Notes under the pieces: model-generated
Told to the model about the DNA's origin: nothing
What the model saw: only the letters and a program-made list of their open reading frames with translations
Database searches by the model: none
Translations under genes and position numbers: made by a program
NCBI RefSeq assembly: GCF_021130785.1
Contig: NW_025776858.1
Location: forward strand, 1-64,000
DNA length: 64,000 nt
Origin: Homalodisca vitripennis
Lineage: Eukaryota > Arthropoda > Insecta > Hemiptera > Cicadellidae
Direction of reading: 5' to 3'
Shown here: positions 1 to 13,968 of the stretch, piece by piece
Layout: every line of letters starts with the position of its first letter
How positions within the stretch are numbered: the first letter of the stretch is position 1

Positions 1-3000
1 CTCGTTTTGGTCTTTTACTTCAAGCACTACAATCCACTAACATTTAAAATCCATGTGCACACAATTATTGAACCTAAAGAGGTTTTGGAGATACATTCCA
101 TTCTTGCTACCACTTAAATAAAATACCTGTGAGTGGTTTTAAAATTGTTTTACCCATTAATTCAATCCTATTTACCAGTAAAGGTAAGGTTAGTAGACGT
201 TTTAACACGCGACTGAAAATCTTATTCGTAAAACATTATTGTCGTTTTATGAAACAAAAAATAAACTGAATTTATTTCCGATGAGTTTAATTTGTTACTC
301 CCTATACACAACGCGATTTGTTCGAATTTGTGCACTAATATTGTTATTACTTAGCAGACAAGTTATCTCTAAACCATTCTCAATTAAGTAATTAAAAAAT
401 CAAAATTTCTAAAACGTATCCATCTGATTTTTTTATAAATAATTATATCCAGTCTATCTATTTCAATATTATTAGTTCTCTTGATGAATAGTTGACTACC
501 ACAGGCACATATAAAAAGTTTACCAATGTAATAGTAAAATTTGAATTAGATCAATTATATTTTTGGTTCAATTCCTGACCGATTGAAGAGATAGCCTACA
601 GAAAAACAATAGTTTTCAGCACATTTGCATTCAGAAATATCTTTCTCCAAGAACTATATTATTTATACCTGAGTTTCAATAGTGCAATTACTAACGTAAA
701 AAATACATGTAACAACGAGCCAGTATATTCAGAAATAAGCAGTATTATCACAGCCCTTGTGATGTAGTTGATTCTCTGACCCAAATCCTTATTCTTTTGT
801 TATCACAACAAAGGTTTTGAATAATTAAAATGACCTCTTTGTTTCAATAACGGCATAGGAATAATGACTCCGTGTAACTTTGAATTGTGCTCGAAACCGC
901 ATTAATTTTAAATAGTTTTTTACATGTCTGATTATTTACAGGATTACATATTTTCCTTATTTCTATAGACTTCATAAGTATCTTCCCAATTGGGATATTT
1001 TATAAAATTACCCAGGTTTTATTAAAATAGTATTGGGTCTTGAAGAATGTCCATAGTTAACATTGTCAAGAAAGCGCATCACAACCATCTATTGAAAATT
1101 CCCAATGTATTGCACTTATGTTCCACTTTGCAACGTACATGTGAAAGTAACTACAGGAGCCCGCACGTAAATAGTCCGATTACGTTTGGGGCGGTGTTGC
1201 CATATCGCTGTTTAACAACCAGCTGTTCCTGCTATGGCGTGGATATGGCCATTACTTTATGTTTATGGTCGTGTATTTGTTTACAGCAACTAGAGATCAA
1301 ATAACTTGATCACTAATGGAAACGGATCTGCCGATTATTATACACTATACATGTATCTGTGTACTTACACGAACATTATAGAGGCCAAGGTGAAACACAG
1401 AATAAATTAATTTCCACTCACTCATTCAAAAACCAATATGAAATGTTCACCTTTGAAGCTCAGGACTCGAATTTAATTGCTTCAACTGTTTTCATTTATT
1501 ACAGTACTTAGCATAACTCCTAACGTAATACAGTTACTAGAGGAAGTAGGACTTGCATTCAATGAAACAATATAACATTTCGCCTTAGATAAACTTATGT
1601 TTTTTTATATATATACAACTATGATTTTAAAGTAGCTATTTTGTTTTTCTATTATTCTAATTTTCTGACCTTATGGTGCTACTAAAATTTCGAATATGCA
1701 TAATAGCTTTGGATGGATAAATTATATATCCGGAGGGATAAAATATTACTTTATTATCCGGTTAAAAGTTTTATAAATATATCTCAAAGTATATTGAAGA
1801 AAATCTGTGAGGCCGTTATGTTTCTATGGTCTTGAAAAAACTTCGTAGTCCGACTCAAAGTGTTATATCCTTGAGTTTGTTAAGATCTTCATACAATATA
1901 TCTTGATAGGGTACTTTTCGTATAAATTTTCGTTATATAATTAAGGATTACGCACTGTGGTATTCGTGAGTCAATGATAATGTGTTAATGACCATATTTG
2001 ACTATTTCCTGTATTAAAAAATGGTTATCTAGAATTATATCAAGTCTAATTAATTAGGAATGTGTAATAACAAGTTTCTAAGCTTATCATGAAGTACTGC
2101 CTTGTGACAAAATTCTTATTCATCATCGTTAGACGCAAGAGCTGAGTAAAGAACTTTCGGTTAAAATATTTAAATCATATAGGGATATTGTACACACATG
2201 AGTCAGGGTTCACAGCAAATACGTTGTCTGTCAATTCCCAGCACACTGTAATTAAAAACATGCGCCTAATGAAACGCAGTGTCACTATTTCTTGTTTCAC
2301 AGCGAGAGTAAATTTCAGAAAATTCCCTACCACTTTCACAACCATTGTCAAAAAAATACTTTAAACAAATAAAATTCTAACTTTAAGAGAAGCCAAGTCA
2401 TGGTCCATGTTAAGTTACTGTAAAACAAGAAAATCAATGTAAAATAATAAAAAAATGTATGTAAAAGCTGTATTGCTCAGTAATAGCTGTTGAGCTCGTT
2501 TTGTTTGTCATCCTGTTGCAGATTTGCTCTACATACAAATAAAATTTAATACATAAAAACAAACTGTGGAATCGATGAATTAAAAATGATATAGTTTTAA
2601 GCCTGATTTAAGTTTAGATTATTTCAGTTATTACGTAATCTGGCAATTATGTCTAATAAGCCTTATGTTACTAGTTTTCAAGTTCAAAATCGTTTAATAT
2701 TACGACTAGTCTATTGGTATTATAAGGGTAATAATTAATACTTACACAACAATTAGGTAAACAGTTTATAATAGCAACATAGTTACATGTACTTTTAACA
2801 AATTTATTTATCAATCATTAATCTCTGTTTCAAATGTTGATAGTTATTTGAAAACAGATAAAGTACAACGCCACAGAAAAAGTATTTGTAAAAATGTTTG
2901 AAGACTATAAGATGAATAGGGAACACAAAGCCAGGAACAAGGCCGCGAAGCTATTATTAGCCTATGAAATAAACAATGTAATGTTGCCTATTAAGTAATG

Positions 3001-6000
3001 AACAATTAAAACTCAGTAGGTGAAACTATTGACCATTAAATTCCATTGGTGATACAATCAGACCGCACATAACAGGTTCGGTCTATTGTTATTGTTGAGT
3101 TAACAAACAGTTACCTACCTGTGCGTATCAAGCCGAGCTTTGTCACAGAACAATTGAACAAAAAGAACTGCTTAACAAATATAATATTACAATTAACTGG
3201 TATCCCAAAGGTATTTGATAATTAAATAGGTATTCATGTTGGTATAAAAATAATACTTACATGTATGAAAGAGAAAGGCAACAAAAAACTGTTGTGCTTA
3301 AACTTCATGTGGACTGAGTTAAACCACTTCATCGTTCTGCTGCTCATTCTGCTCATTATTTTCTTAATCTTCTAACGGCTTTTTACAAACTAGTTCCAGG
3401 AGAAAATTTCAAAATGGATATTAGAATACACATTTATTTCAACAAAGTTGTGTACACCATTCTACAATTTTAAAAAGATTGTTTTCACCTGTTGAATAGT
3501 TTTTATAACTAGCAAGTAAGTTTCTGATTCACAACGGGTAGTAACATTGCTTACTTAAATTCTTATAAAGATTTGGTCCCACCGTGAAAAACTATTATAA
3601 GTAAATGTACGTTCATTTAAGGGGTAATCAAATTAATCTTACAACTTTTGAGTGACAAATTTCAATATAAAGAATGTCGCCAGTGCAATCGATATGCTCA
3701 TTTGCTGGATACTATAAGATAATAAATTTATACTGTAAGAGAAAACTTGCTAAGGTCAACAGTTTCAGTCAATCTTCAAGCTTTTGTCTTGGTCGGGTAA
3801 TTTACCGAGGAAGTTTTCCCCTCAGGTGACAACACTGGGAGACTCTTCAATTTCAAGTCCCCACATCCTGTTTGGGTATGACCATATGTGGTTTAATAGT
3901 TTTTCGTTATTTTTATATTATGTTTTAAAACTGGTAGAAGTATTTTTTTTATTTTATTATAACCTACAGTCATTAGAAAGATATTATTTTCTACAGAAAT
4001 AAAACTAATGTATTTAATAACAATGCCGAGATATCTCAGTTTAAAAATACTGCAAATAAATCAGTAAAGAAGTATGTTAGAAACTGTACTCATTTTGCGT
4101 TACACGAAATATTCCGCTCACACAAAATCTTTTCTGCACCTCATGCAAAATAGCATATAAATGTAAATACTGATGTGATAATGCTTTTGTGTTCATTTTA
4201 GCAGATTTCGTTATTTAACATACATACATACGTCTAGCTATATTTAAATTCTACTTCCTCTGTTTATTTTGAATAGTGATATTCTATTCATTAATACGAG
4301 TTTGTTCTTTACTGCAAGTAAAAGTACTTTCTGAAAAAAAGTCCACTAAATAATTCATTCTATTTTAGTTTACGTAATTATTCACATGGGCTGACTTATG
4401 ATTTGTCAAAATTTAAATATTTCGAGTTTCACGTTTTTCATAACAAATGAATACATTCAACTACATTAGCAGATGAATATATTTATATTGAAAAACCCCG
4501 TTGAATAGATGCTAGGGGTTTCTCTTGAATAAGGAAGACTTTTTCGTATAATATTACAATTCAGGTAGGAGCCTCAACAAGAGCTCACTCTGCTCCAGCA
4601 TCCCTTACGACCAAGCATGCGCAAGTTACAGTTTTAACTATGCAGGTGTGCTTTTTTTAATGTTCAAGATCATTATAAATCATTTGCTTAAAATTTGTTT
4701 ATAGGAGATAGATGGCTTATAAGGATTATAGTTATCGGACATTTGGCTTCGTTATATGTTACAAAATGTATAGCAATATGTTGGAGGATTGAAATGGACC
4801 GTTTTTTCAAGGTGTAAACGATCAATTCATAAACATGTACATAAAACCTAAAAATTTTGGCAATGGAGTTCCTATAAATAAAAGAAAAATTGTATCATTA
4901 TTGACAAAAGGTTGAAGTTCAGAGAGGATAAAATGAACCCAGGCGTTGTTACTGCAAAGAATTCAAAAGCTCAAACAAAACGTTACACCTACACATGCGA
5001 TTGTTGAACACTGACACGAAAATCAAAGTCGGTATTTCCTGCGGTGCTTGTCATCTAAAGCACTGGGGGGCAAGAAAGAGAGGGTTGAGAGGGGAAATGG
5101 TAAAGGCGGCCACCTCCGACTCAATGTTTTGGTTTCTCGACAATAATTTCATGGCGTCTGCATGAATCTTACTAGTTGAGGATTGTTTGATTTCAACATT
5201 TTTAACAATATCTAGTTAACTTTTGTTTTATTATTGGTATCGACAGTGGCATTAACTCAACCGGAGATTGACTTAACTGTTGATCTATTCATTTTAAGTA
5301 TAGAGCCCTCAATAAGTTCGCGTTTGAAGAAATTCTCCACGAGGTATAATACGTTGGCTTCGTTTCATTTTGTCAGAAGATTTTTACACCAGCAGTGCAA
5401 ATAATTTTAGACTTTTAAACTTTTGAAATTATGGCCTGTATTTTATTTAAGTTCTTTAATTTTTACATTTAGTGGTATTTATATATTCCAAATTGCAAGT
5501 GCGTGATTTACTGTAAACTCAATTTTTGAGCGTTGTGTGCTATATTTTGGACATTTTAAACATTAACGAAGATAAAGATATTGGTAAAAAGAACTTAACG
5601 TCGAAGAAGAAGTAAAATCGGTCGTTTACTATTGGTCGTCAGAGCAAGTGAAATAAATGTTGAATGATGGATTACGAAATGTGGTTTTATGGTACAATAA
5701 GATCTAAAAACGTAATTAAAAAGGTTTTTTATTTTCTAAAACAGTTTGTCCAGTACTTTTTACATTTATTTACTCCTCAGAGAAAATTTTGATAAACTTA
5801 TAAATTACTTTATATAAAAAAGCCCGACATCGTACTGAGAACGTTTCGATGAAAGGTTTACACATAAAAACTGGTGCAAACAATACTTGTATTAAAAAAT
5901 AACTAAATAACAGCACAAACAATAAGTAGTTACGAACATAAATTAGACGTTAATGCTTGCATTGAAAAAAATACGTAGATTTTCATCATTCAGCTACATT

Positions 6001-6736
6001 GAACATTCTGGCAGAACAATGTAACTTATAATGACACAATACGGATTTAGGTCAAAGTATACACTACAATACAATGGCTGCAACAATTGTGTTCATTTCT
6101 GATTCGTATTGGCTCTTTGTTACAAATATACAATGGTAGTTAAACAGTTGGCTCAGAACAGAGGTCCAATTAGTTGACAGCTCGTTACTCCATTACTAAT
6201 TGATATCATGCTATGTGTTGAGGACCAACTAACCTGACTTAAAATTGTGTATCAATCTTAACATAAGTTAAGATTGATTATTGATTATTGATATTATATA
6301 AATAACAGTAATTTTTATTGATTATGGTGGATATCACTTCAAGTTTCAAATGTTGTTTAAAACACCGGTTCACAGTCAAATGAAACGCCGCAGATAATCC
6401 AATAAAAATATAAATATGAACTCATAAATAAAACACACACCTGTTCATATGAACCGTGTTAGTAAATTGTGTTTAGTTGAAAAATATCTTCTGGACTAGT
6501 AAAATTCGGATAGAATATTCAGGCATATTATGTATATAATTTTGAAAGTATTGACCTAAACAACCTTTTACTTAACAATAACTAAAGATTTGTTATTTAT
6601 CAAAATTAAATTGTATAGGTATATTCTATCCAATTTGTATAACATCCCTTTGTTCTTATAACATGCAGACAATATAATCATAATTAACTGGAAGAATATA
6701 CCGTAATCTTTAATATGTACAATATACAAGGGAGGA
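1..6736. other. Gene-poor AT-rich DNA, nothing assigned
   Basis: I see no supportable gene, RNA or mobile element here. The reading frames present are short, of low complexity, and resemble no family I know. The only structure noted is a perfect small palindrome at 6251-6278, listed separately. Confidence 0.6.
6251..6278. repeat. Perfect 12-bp-arm palindrome
   Basis: Two perfect 12-bp arms (atcaatcttaac and its reverse complement) flank a 4-nt ATAA loop. It could fold as a cruciform or hairpin. No neighbouring gene gives it a function, and chance in AT-rich DNA is possible. Confidence 0.5.
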
Positions 6737-7400
6737 ATGCGCCCGCCAGACCACTTATTACGTAACAGGCTTCCCTGAAGTTTGAATGCAAAATGTCAAG
6801 TCAACAGCTTATTTCATTATGTTACTTGTGTTACTGTACAATACGTTACAATGTGAAATAACTGTCCTCTATTGGTTTATAAATTTGTTTATTCTACGAT
6901 TTTATCGGTACCATTACGTTTACTATTAAATCAGTGTAAAAATGTTCGCTAACTCTCAGCCAAATATCTTGGAGTTACATGAAACCATAATCGAACTCAG
7001 TTTTGCAATAATGCTCGTATTGACCTATATAGCTTCGTGCATAAGTGTATAGGTCAGATTGGTTTCGAGATATCTCTTGGATAGACTTTCGACGGTTTTA
7101 TGTTTCAGCCTATCGAGTGAGAGGCTTCACTAACGCTCAGCCACATAATATGAAGTTACCTATAGACAATGGAAGGTATCGTCAATCCGAAAAGTGATTC
7201 GTTCAACTTTTCGCGAGGAACTGAAAAAGCCAATTATTTGGAACCTTGATATAAATAGGCAAAACCTATGAAAATATGAATAGATATAACAAAAATTCCC
7301 TACAGACACCCGAGAACTACATGTTTGTAATATCTCGAGTTATAGCCTTCACTAACTCTCAGCCAATGATTCACCAGCCACTGCAAGCCTTATTACGTAT
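6737..7400 (+). repeat. Dispersed repeat, copy 1
   Basis: This stretch shares several ordered blocks with 34072-34790: a start like tgcgcc..ccagaccactt, then cctgaagtt.gaatgcaaaat.tcaag, a block gaggcttcactaacgctcag followed by ccacat, and a block tttcgagatatc. The gcttc.ctaac.ctcagcc block occurs about three times here (near 6945, 7120 and 7350), so the copy may be internally duplicated or composite. No coding capacity is visible. It is probably a non-autonomous mobile repeat of the host genome. Confidence 0.55.
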
Positions 7401-8959
7401 TCACGCGTTTAAAGGTGTTGTCCCCAGTAACATGTGAATAATACTTTTGAAATTTGCAGTTAACTACTGATGTAAATTTTTTAGCTAGTATTTGCCAAAA
7501 TCTCGCATCAAAAGTATTAATATTGTGAGCTACGAATATCCATAGTACGTCTATTTACAAATGGAGCAAGTTGGGTTGCCCCTCTTTAAAAATGAGAAGA
7601 TAATCAAAGTCGTACAGAACAAAGAATTGCGTTTCATTACATTCTTTTACTTATTACAATGAAAATAGAAAGAATTATAGTTTTGAACATTTGGTATATA
7701 CAGTTTACATATTAGGATGTATACAAGGAATTTATCCCATAAATGCAATTTTATAACTCCTTACTGAAGTAATTAATAACATTCTTAATTAAGTGTTCAT
7801 TGAAAGGTAGGTGATTTCAAAACTTCCAGTAACTCGTAAAGGCTGCAGTTAACTAATAGGCGGTGATTATTTAAGCCAAAGTCCTTTGTAATAAGTGTGA
7901 CTGACAAATTTGGTAACTCAGTCTAAACGATCCTAATTTTATTATAAATAACTTCGTTTTAATTTTTATACCATTCTAGTAATAGTTCTTGCTGTTTGAT
8001 GTGTGTTTCTATTGAATAACATGGACACCATCGCTTTTAAATATGATAATAAACACTGAATGAAATGTCTGAATAAAGTAAGTCGTTGGAAGATAGTCTA
8101 GTTTCTTGATCAACTGTACAATAATTGGGCCCTAAAATAAACTTATTGAGTATTGTTTTGGGGTCTTGAATTTGGAGAGTGAAACGGGTTTTAATTACTA
8201 TCAACTAAATAAACAAATTTATCTGTAACATTCTACAGTGTATGAATTAATAGGTCCAAAATTCCCATTACCACTTGAAATATTTTCTGGCAGAGTGGAG
8301 AATAATACATCATTAGTGATCTTAGTGATGTCATTTACTATGTAATATGAGTCCTATAATAATGTTAAATTTTTAATTAGGCAAGTTTTTGTCGCGTACT
8401 ATCGACCTTTTACTGTATCGAATCTCCACCTTATAGTTATTGATAAGGTCAATGCACAAGCTAGAGCTTCTTGAAGGCCTAAAAGAAAACGTAATTTGAA
8501 AAATATTGATTAAAGAAGAAAAATAGCGCAAAATAGACTTTTTTATTACTACCCAGTACAAAATGGTAGCTTATTGAAATTAGTTAAAAATTAATTGAGG
8601 AAAAACATAAACATCTACATTCAGAAGGTAAATAACTTCAATAGACAACCACTGTCCTGTTTTATAGTTGTTACCTGCTGCAGGGCAGGCCTCCTAACAA
8701 TAAGTTATCTTATTTTTTCAGGAAGTTTTGTTTGTTTGAAATTAAGAAAGGTAAGACATGTTTTTGTTATACTTTACGTTGTAGTGTTTTAGTGAATAAG
8801 AACGTATTAGAATTCTGATAATGCGAGGCTACGGAGACCAGGTGGTATCTTATGATGGAATAAGGTATTTATTTTATGACGCTTATCTTAACAGAAGCGT
8901 TGTATCAAAATCAGGAGTTCAAAAAATAAATCCAACATTTCTAAAAAACATGCAGCATT
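7401..8959. other. No feature recognised
   Basis: AT-rich DNA with a few 60-65-codon frames on both strands that show no recognisable motif. Confidence 0.55.
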
Positions 8960-9199
8960 AATGACCGACCTAAACGTGGACGACCAAAATCGGCTACAAA
9001 GCATTGTCACTTGACGTTTTACAGTCTGTTGTAGAAATCCTCATGCCTCAACAAGATATCTTTCAAAATATTAGGTATATCTCAAAGATCAGTTGGTAAA
9101 GTTTTACATGACAGTGGATACAAGGCATACAACATTCATTTAGGTAATGAGCTAAATGAGGACAATTTTAATCATCGAGTAGAATTTTGTAATATAACG
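8960..9199 (+). pseudogene. Tc1/mariner-type transposase fragment (helix-turn-helix part)
   Basis: Conceptual translation of two or three frames gives, in order, a basic hook (DRPKRGRPKSAT), a first helical segment (LDVLQSVVE), a helix-turn-helix (ASTRYLSKILGISQRSVGK, then VLHDSGYKAY) and a linker ending NELNEDNFNHRVEFC. This order is that of the DNA-binding half of insect Tc1/mariner-superfamily transposases, which bind the element's terminal repeats. Frameshifts separate the pieces. No DDE catalytic domain and no terminal inverted repeats are visible around it, so it is a dead, truncated relic. The family assignment rests on motif recognition alone. Confidence 0.7.
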
Positions 9200-12100
9200 T
9201 TGCGGAACATTTATAATAATACAACGTTCCGTGAATACGCGACCCATGAACGAATACGCGAAGTAGACTACTAATAACGTACATTATGAGGTAGTTCTAA
9301 GGATTATGTTTACAAACACAGTTTAATGTTGTGTTTATATTTCCATATTATGCGCTCTTGGTAGGGGATATTGCATTAGGCAATCTTTGATCACAAACCA
9401 TCTCTATTGCAAACTCGACCTTAATTCTCACAAACAAACATCTATTTCGCTTTTGTAAACATAATCAATTTCATGAGTGGATTTAATTAAAACTGAATGA
9501 ATGGATGTATTTAATGAGCATAACTTTAAACGATATAGAAAATATATTGTCGTTTATAAATATTGTGAACGTCATTACGGATAGAGAAATATATATTTCT
9601 CCATTCATATATAAAGTATTAACAATATAATGTTAAATATAATATTTAAAATATTACCAGTTTGAATTTTGGAAACATTTCGTATCTTGACCAGTCCCCA
9701 ATGTCTGAGAAGTTTCAAAACTGTAATTCATACAGAGTAAATTTTATTGATAGATTTGTAAAAATCTCTTAAGGTTTCATGATAAAACTGTCCAGTTTAT
9801 TATGTATCTCGAGTTTATTAATAATAACTGTTGATATTAATATGGAAGCTTGTTACCAACGATTAAAAACACTTTATTTTTTTCGTTTTTTATCGTATAC
9901 ATATAGAAATTACACAATGGAGTGGTACTCCATAAAAGAAAGGGCAAGTTGCACTAATAGTTATTGAAGGGCTGAAATGCTGAGACAACGCCTCAAAGAA
10001 TCGATAATTGAATCACGTGTCGAAAATGTACTGAAAATTATCATTAGAACTAATGTTTGAAGAAAATATCACTGTTAGAGTACCTAATGTAGGCTGTCTA
10101 GGTATAGTATTGTTGACTGTTCCTATGATGGAACGAGTGTGATACACATTTTGTAACGTTTCCGTCCACTTCATTGAGCACACTATAACAAACAAACAAC
10201 AACAACAACAGACAACCCAAACTCTCGGCAGATAATCCTTAAGCTCGAAGATACAGTTTCAAAAATATTAATATCATCAGCATACCGTAGGTTTTTTGAC
10301 GCCCAAATGTAAGTATAAAATGGTAAAGAGAAATGGAGCCATGTCCTTCAGGTACTACCAGAAGTCGATTGAATAAGACTTTCTTAATTAGGTGCTATGG
10401 AATTGAAATACTAATGGCATAGCATTTCCAATAGGTAGATAAAATATGTGTTGTGGAAAATGCTGTAAATAAGATATAATAGTATTTTTATTATTTCGTT
10501 ACTATTTCATTTAAAAATAGTAATAGTAACTCACATCTAAATAAGTAAACAATTCTAGTACTTTATCGTTTAATGAAATGTGTTACTCCATAATACAATA
10601 CGAGTATAATTATTTAAATTTATATAATATTTTATACATATTATTAGGCAATAAATATATTTATTTGTATAAGATTTGTTTGGGTTATTTTGTATATATT
10701 TATATTAAGTAGTTCAGTATATGTCATGCAGGTTTTAAATATGCTGCTATATTCATATAGGGTTTACATAATAAGTAATTGCTCTTTGTTTATTTATTAC
10801 AATACTAAACTAAAATTTTCTAATTATAATTTCACTCAACAGTTGGCATGATTTAAATATGCAAATCTGTCTAACTTGTTTTAAAATTCTGCATCAACAG
10901 TTTCAAAATTGAGGTGAAATATGGTTTTATTCAATTTTGAATTAGATTTTGACGTGGTTACGAAAGGATAAATTGATTAAGTTTCCAACAGAAATTACAC
11001 GTTCTTAATTTAATTTCCATTTAATTACGTTCTAACTCTATTAACAAATAGCCTTCGTTATAACTTTTACAACCCTTCATTGTGTTGGTAAGTAAACATT
11101 TAATAAAATGAATTGTATGTCTTTCTGTAAATACTTGTTTGATATAATTTTATTATCTATCAAATAAGTAAAAAACGAATTCTATATAAACTGCGATATT
11201 TCAAATATAATATAGAATATTTTTTGCATAAATATTTATATGACAATATTGTATTACAAAAGAATTGTAACCATGCGTAAGGTAGCCTTTTATGCGTGGC
11301 TCCACTAACTTTGGCTTTAGCAAAGACGTTGTTGGAGAAACGATATGGCTGAATGATTAAGGCTGAGACTTACTGATCATCGCTAAGATCAACGTTAGAT
11401 ATTGCTTAAAATCGCTTTAAATATTATCTGTATTTGAGTAAATATTTGTTACTAATATAAGCTAAGCTAGGTATAAGACACTGTATATATAACACGGCGA
11501 TATGGTTGGACTCTAACAGTCCAGGAGCTGAGAGCCAAATTGCTCTGTACAAACACACAACCTGATTCTTCTTGAAATTGATGAAATAGGATGTTTTTAG
11601 GACAAAATCTATCGTTAGTCACACACATTTGGTGTTCGAAATAAGAGGGTACCTGCAGGTAAAAATATGAAAAAAAAACTTTTTCCAGGATTATATTGGT
11701 TCTAGCTTCACAATTTTATATCCGATCGGCAGAGGCTTTAGTTATAGTTAGGGCCTGTGTAATGGTTAGATAAACGGATAAGGAAACTGAAAGTTAACAT
11801 TTCAAGGATCTGTATGGAGTTATTTAACAGTGAAAAGTGGCTCTCACCTCCTGTAAAATAAAGTTAATCATCTTCTGATTAGTCATCTTCGAACACCATG
11901 CAATAAGTACCGTTATTCTTTTGGTTTTGCATCTCAATTAGCATGGCTTTAAAGGTGAATTTACTTAGGGACGGTAAAAAAAAACTAAGTTGCACTTGTG
12001 AACCGTACAACGTGTTATATAATTTTAAATTTTATAACTTGTTTTTATAACTATGCCGTATGCTTTGTTCAAAATCGTTAGGTACTATGGCTGGTTTCAA

Positions 12101-12964
12101 AGGATAATAGGATTTATGATATTTCTTTGTTTAAAGTTTGTTACTGACGATGGGAGGTTTGAAACTATAACACACTGTGACTCTCGTAGTTGTGACTTAC
12201 GCTCGGGACTTGGATTCTGTGTAGTGACAACGCCAGGACTGGACTCCAAGCAGTTTTTGGGTATGTTTGAACCCTTTTCTCTTCCTTCTGTTCTTCATCC
12301 TGTTCTTTATTTTTGTATGCGTTAATACCTCCCCATCTGACGAAAAGGATGAATTCCAATCCTCAAAACCTTGTTTAACATATAGTGATAGCAATTATCT
12401 GAAATCCTGTTATGACATTTGATTCACATTCGTTAGTTAGGGGGTAATGTGTTTGTGTTCACGGCTCCTGTGTAGTGACAGCGCTTGGTGTATTTTCTCC
12501 TGCGAGGTAATATGTAATAATTATGAATGATAACTGCGGGTGGCAGGCCATTGTCACAAACTTTAGTCTTTTAAAATCTTAGGACAATTTGTACACCTGA
12601 CGAAGAGAGTAGATTTTTAAACCTCGAAATGTAGTTTTACTCTCTTTCGTAACACACATTGATGACAAATGTCCGGAAGCCTACTCTTCCAAACAAATAT
12701 AATTTAGTTATTTAAAATACAAAATTTAAAGATTTTCCTTAGTTTAGATAGGGTATCTAATTGTAAAATGTTTGGTCTAATGTTTCACACGCCATTTAAC
12801 AAATAACAAAAGTAATGAAGTTACATTTAGATGTTCTACCTGTATATTAAGACAAAAAATTTAATAAAAAGAATACAAACAAACTAGCAGTTCCCAGTGA
12901 CTTTGGAATTCCACTCTTAAATAACGTGGAATAAGTGATAGCCACGCATTAGGTGTATAAAAGG

Positions 12965-12966
<2 letters not shown>
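9200..12966. other. No supported gene
   Basis: AT-rich spacer. A CAA-rich stretch at about 10191-10210 and a weak tRNA-like D-arm at about 11345 are the only patterns seen. The overlapping 60-90-codon frames around 12.05-12.4 kb lie on both strands and carry no motif. Confidence 0.55.

Positions 12967-13026
<60 letters not shown>
12967..13026. repeat. (TA)n microsatellite
   Basis: About 29 uninterrupted TA dinucleotides. The Tyr-Ile-repeat frame running through it is a translation artefact. Confidence 0.95.
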
Positions 13027-13029
<3 letters not shown>

Positions 13030-13943
13030 TGATTCATTAACACCCATTATAAACCATGACAGGTAAAGTCACAAATTAGGTACAACCGATTATTTTGCAC
13101 CTTAGCGACGCTCTACGGAAGCATTTTTCTCGCCAACCACAGGAATCCACTCGCTTTTCAATACTCTTTGTATTTTTCAACAAAACCGTATAGATAGAAA
13201 TAATGTTTCACAGTTTTTTGTCTCAATAGCATGTACAGTATTACTGGCGTTATAGAGACAATGCTGAATAACCTGTCACTATATAGTGACAAAGCAGAAT
13301 AACCTGTAACTATGTCTTTACAACCTTGTATCCTCCGGCAATCAGACTGATATGTTCCCTCAATGTACACGTTATTATTCCTTAATCAGGTACTCTGATC
13401 CAACAATACTCGGCTGCAGCCCTAGGTGTTCTTAGTAATAATGCTTATTGTTTTTATCGGCAAACGTAGGGTTTAAGAAAGGATAATTATAGAGACCTCA
13501 TATTAATTAGTGATGAATGTATTTAAAACAGTTCTTTAACATATATACATAATGTCCCGTAGTTCTCTGGATAAAGGTAAACACTTTAATGCTCAGATCA
13601 AGATAAACATATTTTACCATATGAACATGGGTCTCCGATGCTTAGTTTCCCATCTGTCTGTACGGTGTGTTTTTTTATAAACAAACTAATGTCTTAAAAT
13701 GTAAAACATTAAATTATACCAAATTTGACTCAAAGGTTTGTGATAAAAATGCCAATTATGGCAGAATGTCATAATATTCATTTTAGTATTTTTAAAATGG
13801 CGTCTATTAAAACTTTGATTTTCTTATAAATTAGCTTTCAGCATTATAAGATTTCAAACATTCTAGCCGATAAATGACTAAAATACATGTTTAAGAGCTC
13901 CGGTTGGGGTTAATGTTTTGCGTATTTTTACGTACGTTGAGAA
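13027..13943. other. No feature recognised
   Basis: Spacer between the TA repeat and the LINE tail. A tandem-like phrase (gtgacaaagcagaataacctg against tagagacaatgctgaataacctg, about 13250-13305) is the only internal repetition. Confidence 0.5.
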
Positions 13944-13968
13944 AAATCAAATCAAATCAAATCAAATC
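13944..13968 (-). repeat. 3' simple-repeat tail of the LINE, (GATTT)5
   Basis: Five AAATC units on the plus strand, read on the minus strand as GATTT repeats, directly follow an AATAAA signal at the end of the minus-strand LINE. Short tandem 3' tails of this type, rather than poly(A), are known for several non-LTR retrotransposon clades and mark the 3' end of insertion. Confidence 0.8.

Noticed and set aside
11345..11400. tRNA-Ser/Leu-like gene (atggctgaatgattaaggct)
   Set aside because: Only a D-arm/A-box-like phrase; no B box, T arm or acceptor stem follows.
12053..12394. Host gene from overlapping frames on both strands
   Set aside because: Three mutually overlapping frames, no motif, no splice context; chance openness is likely.
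12861..13043. Short protein rich in Tyr-Ile repeats
   Set aside because: Translation of a (TA)n microsatellite. The same applies to frames near 15754, 29832, 33502 and 58455.
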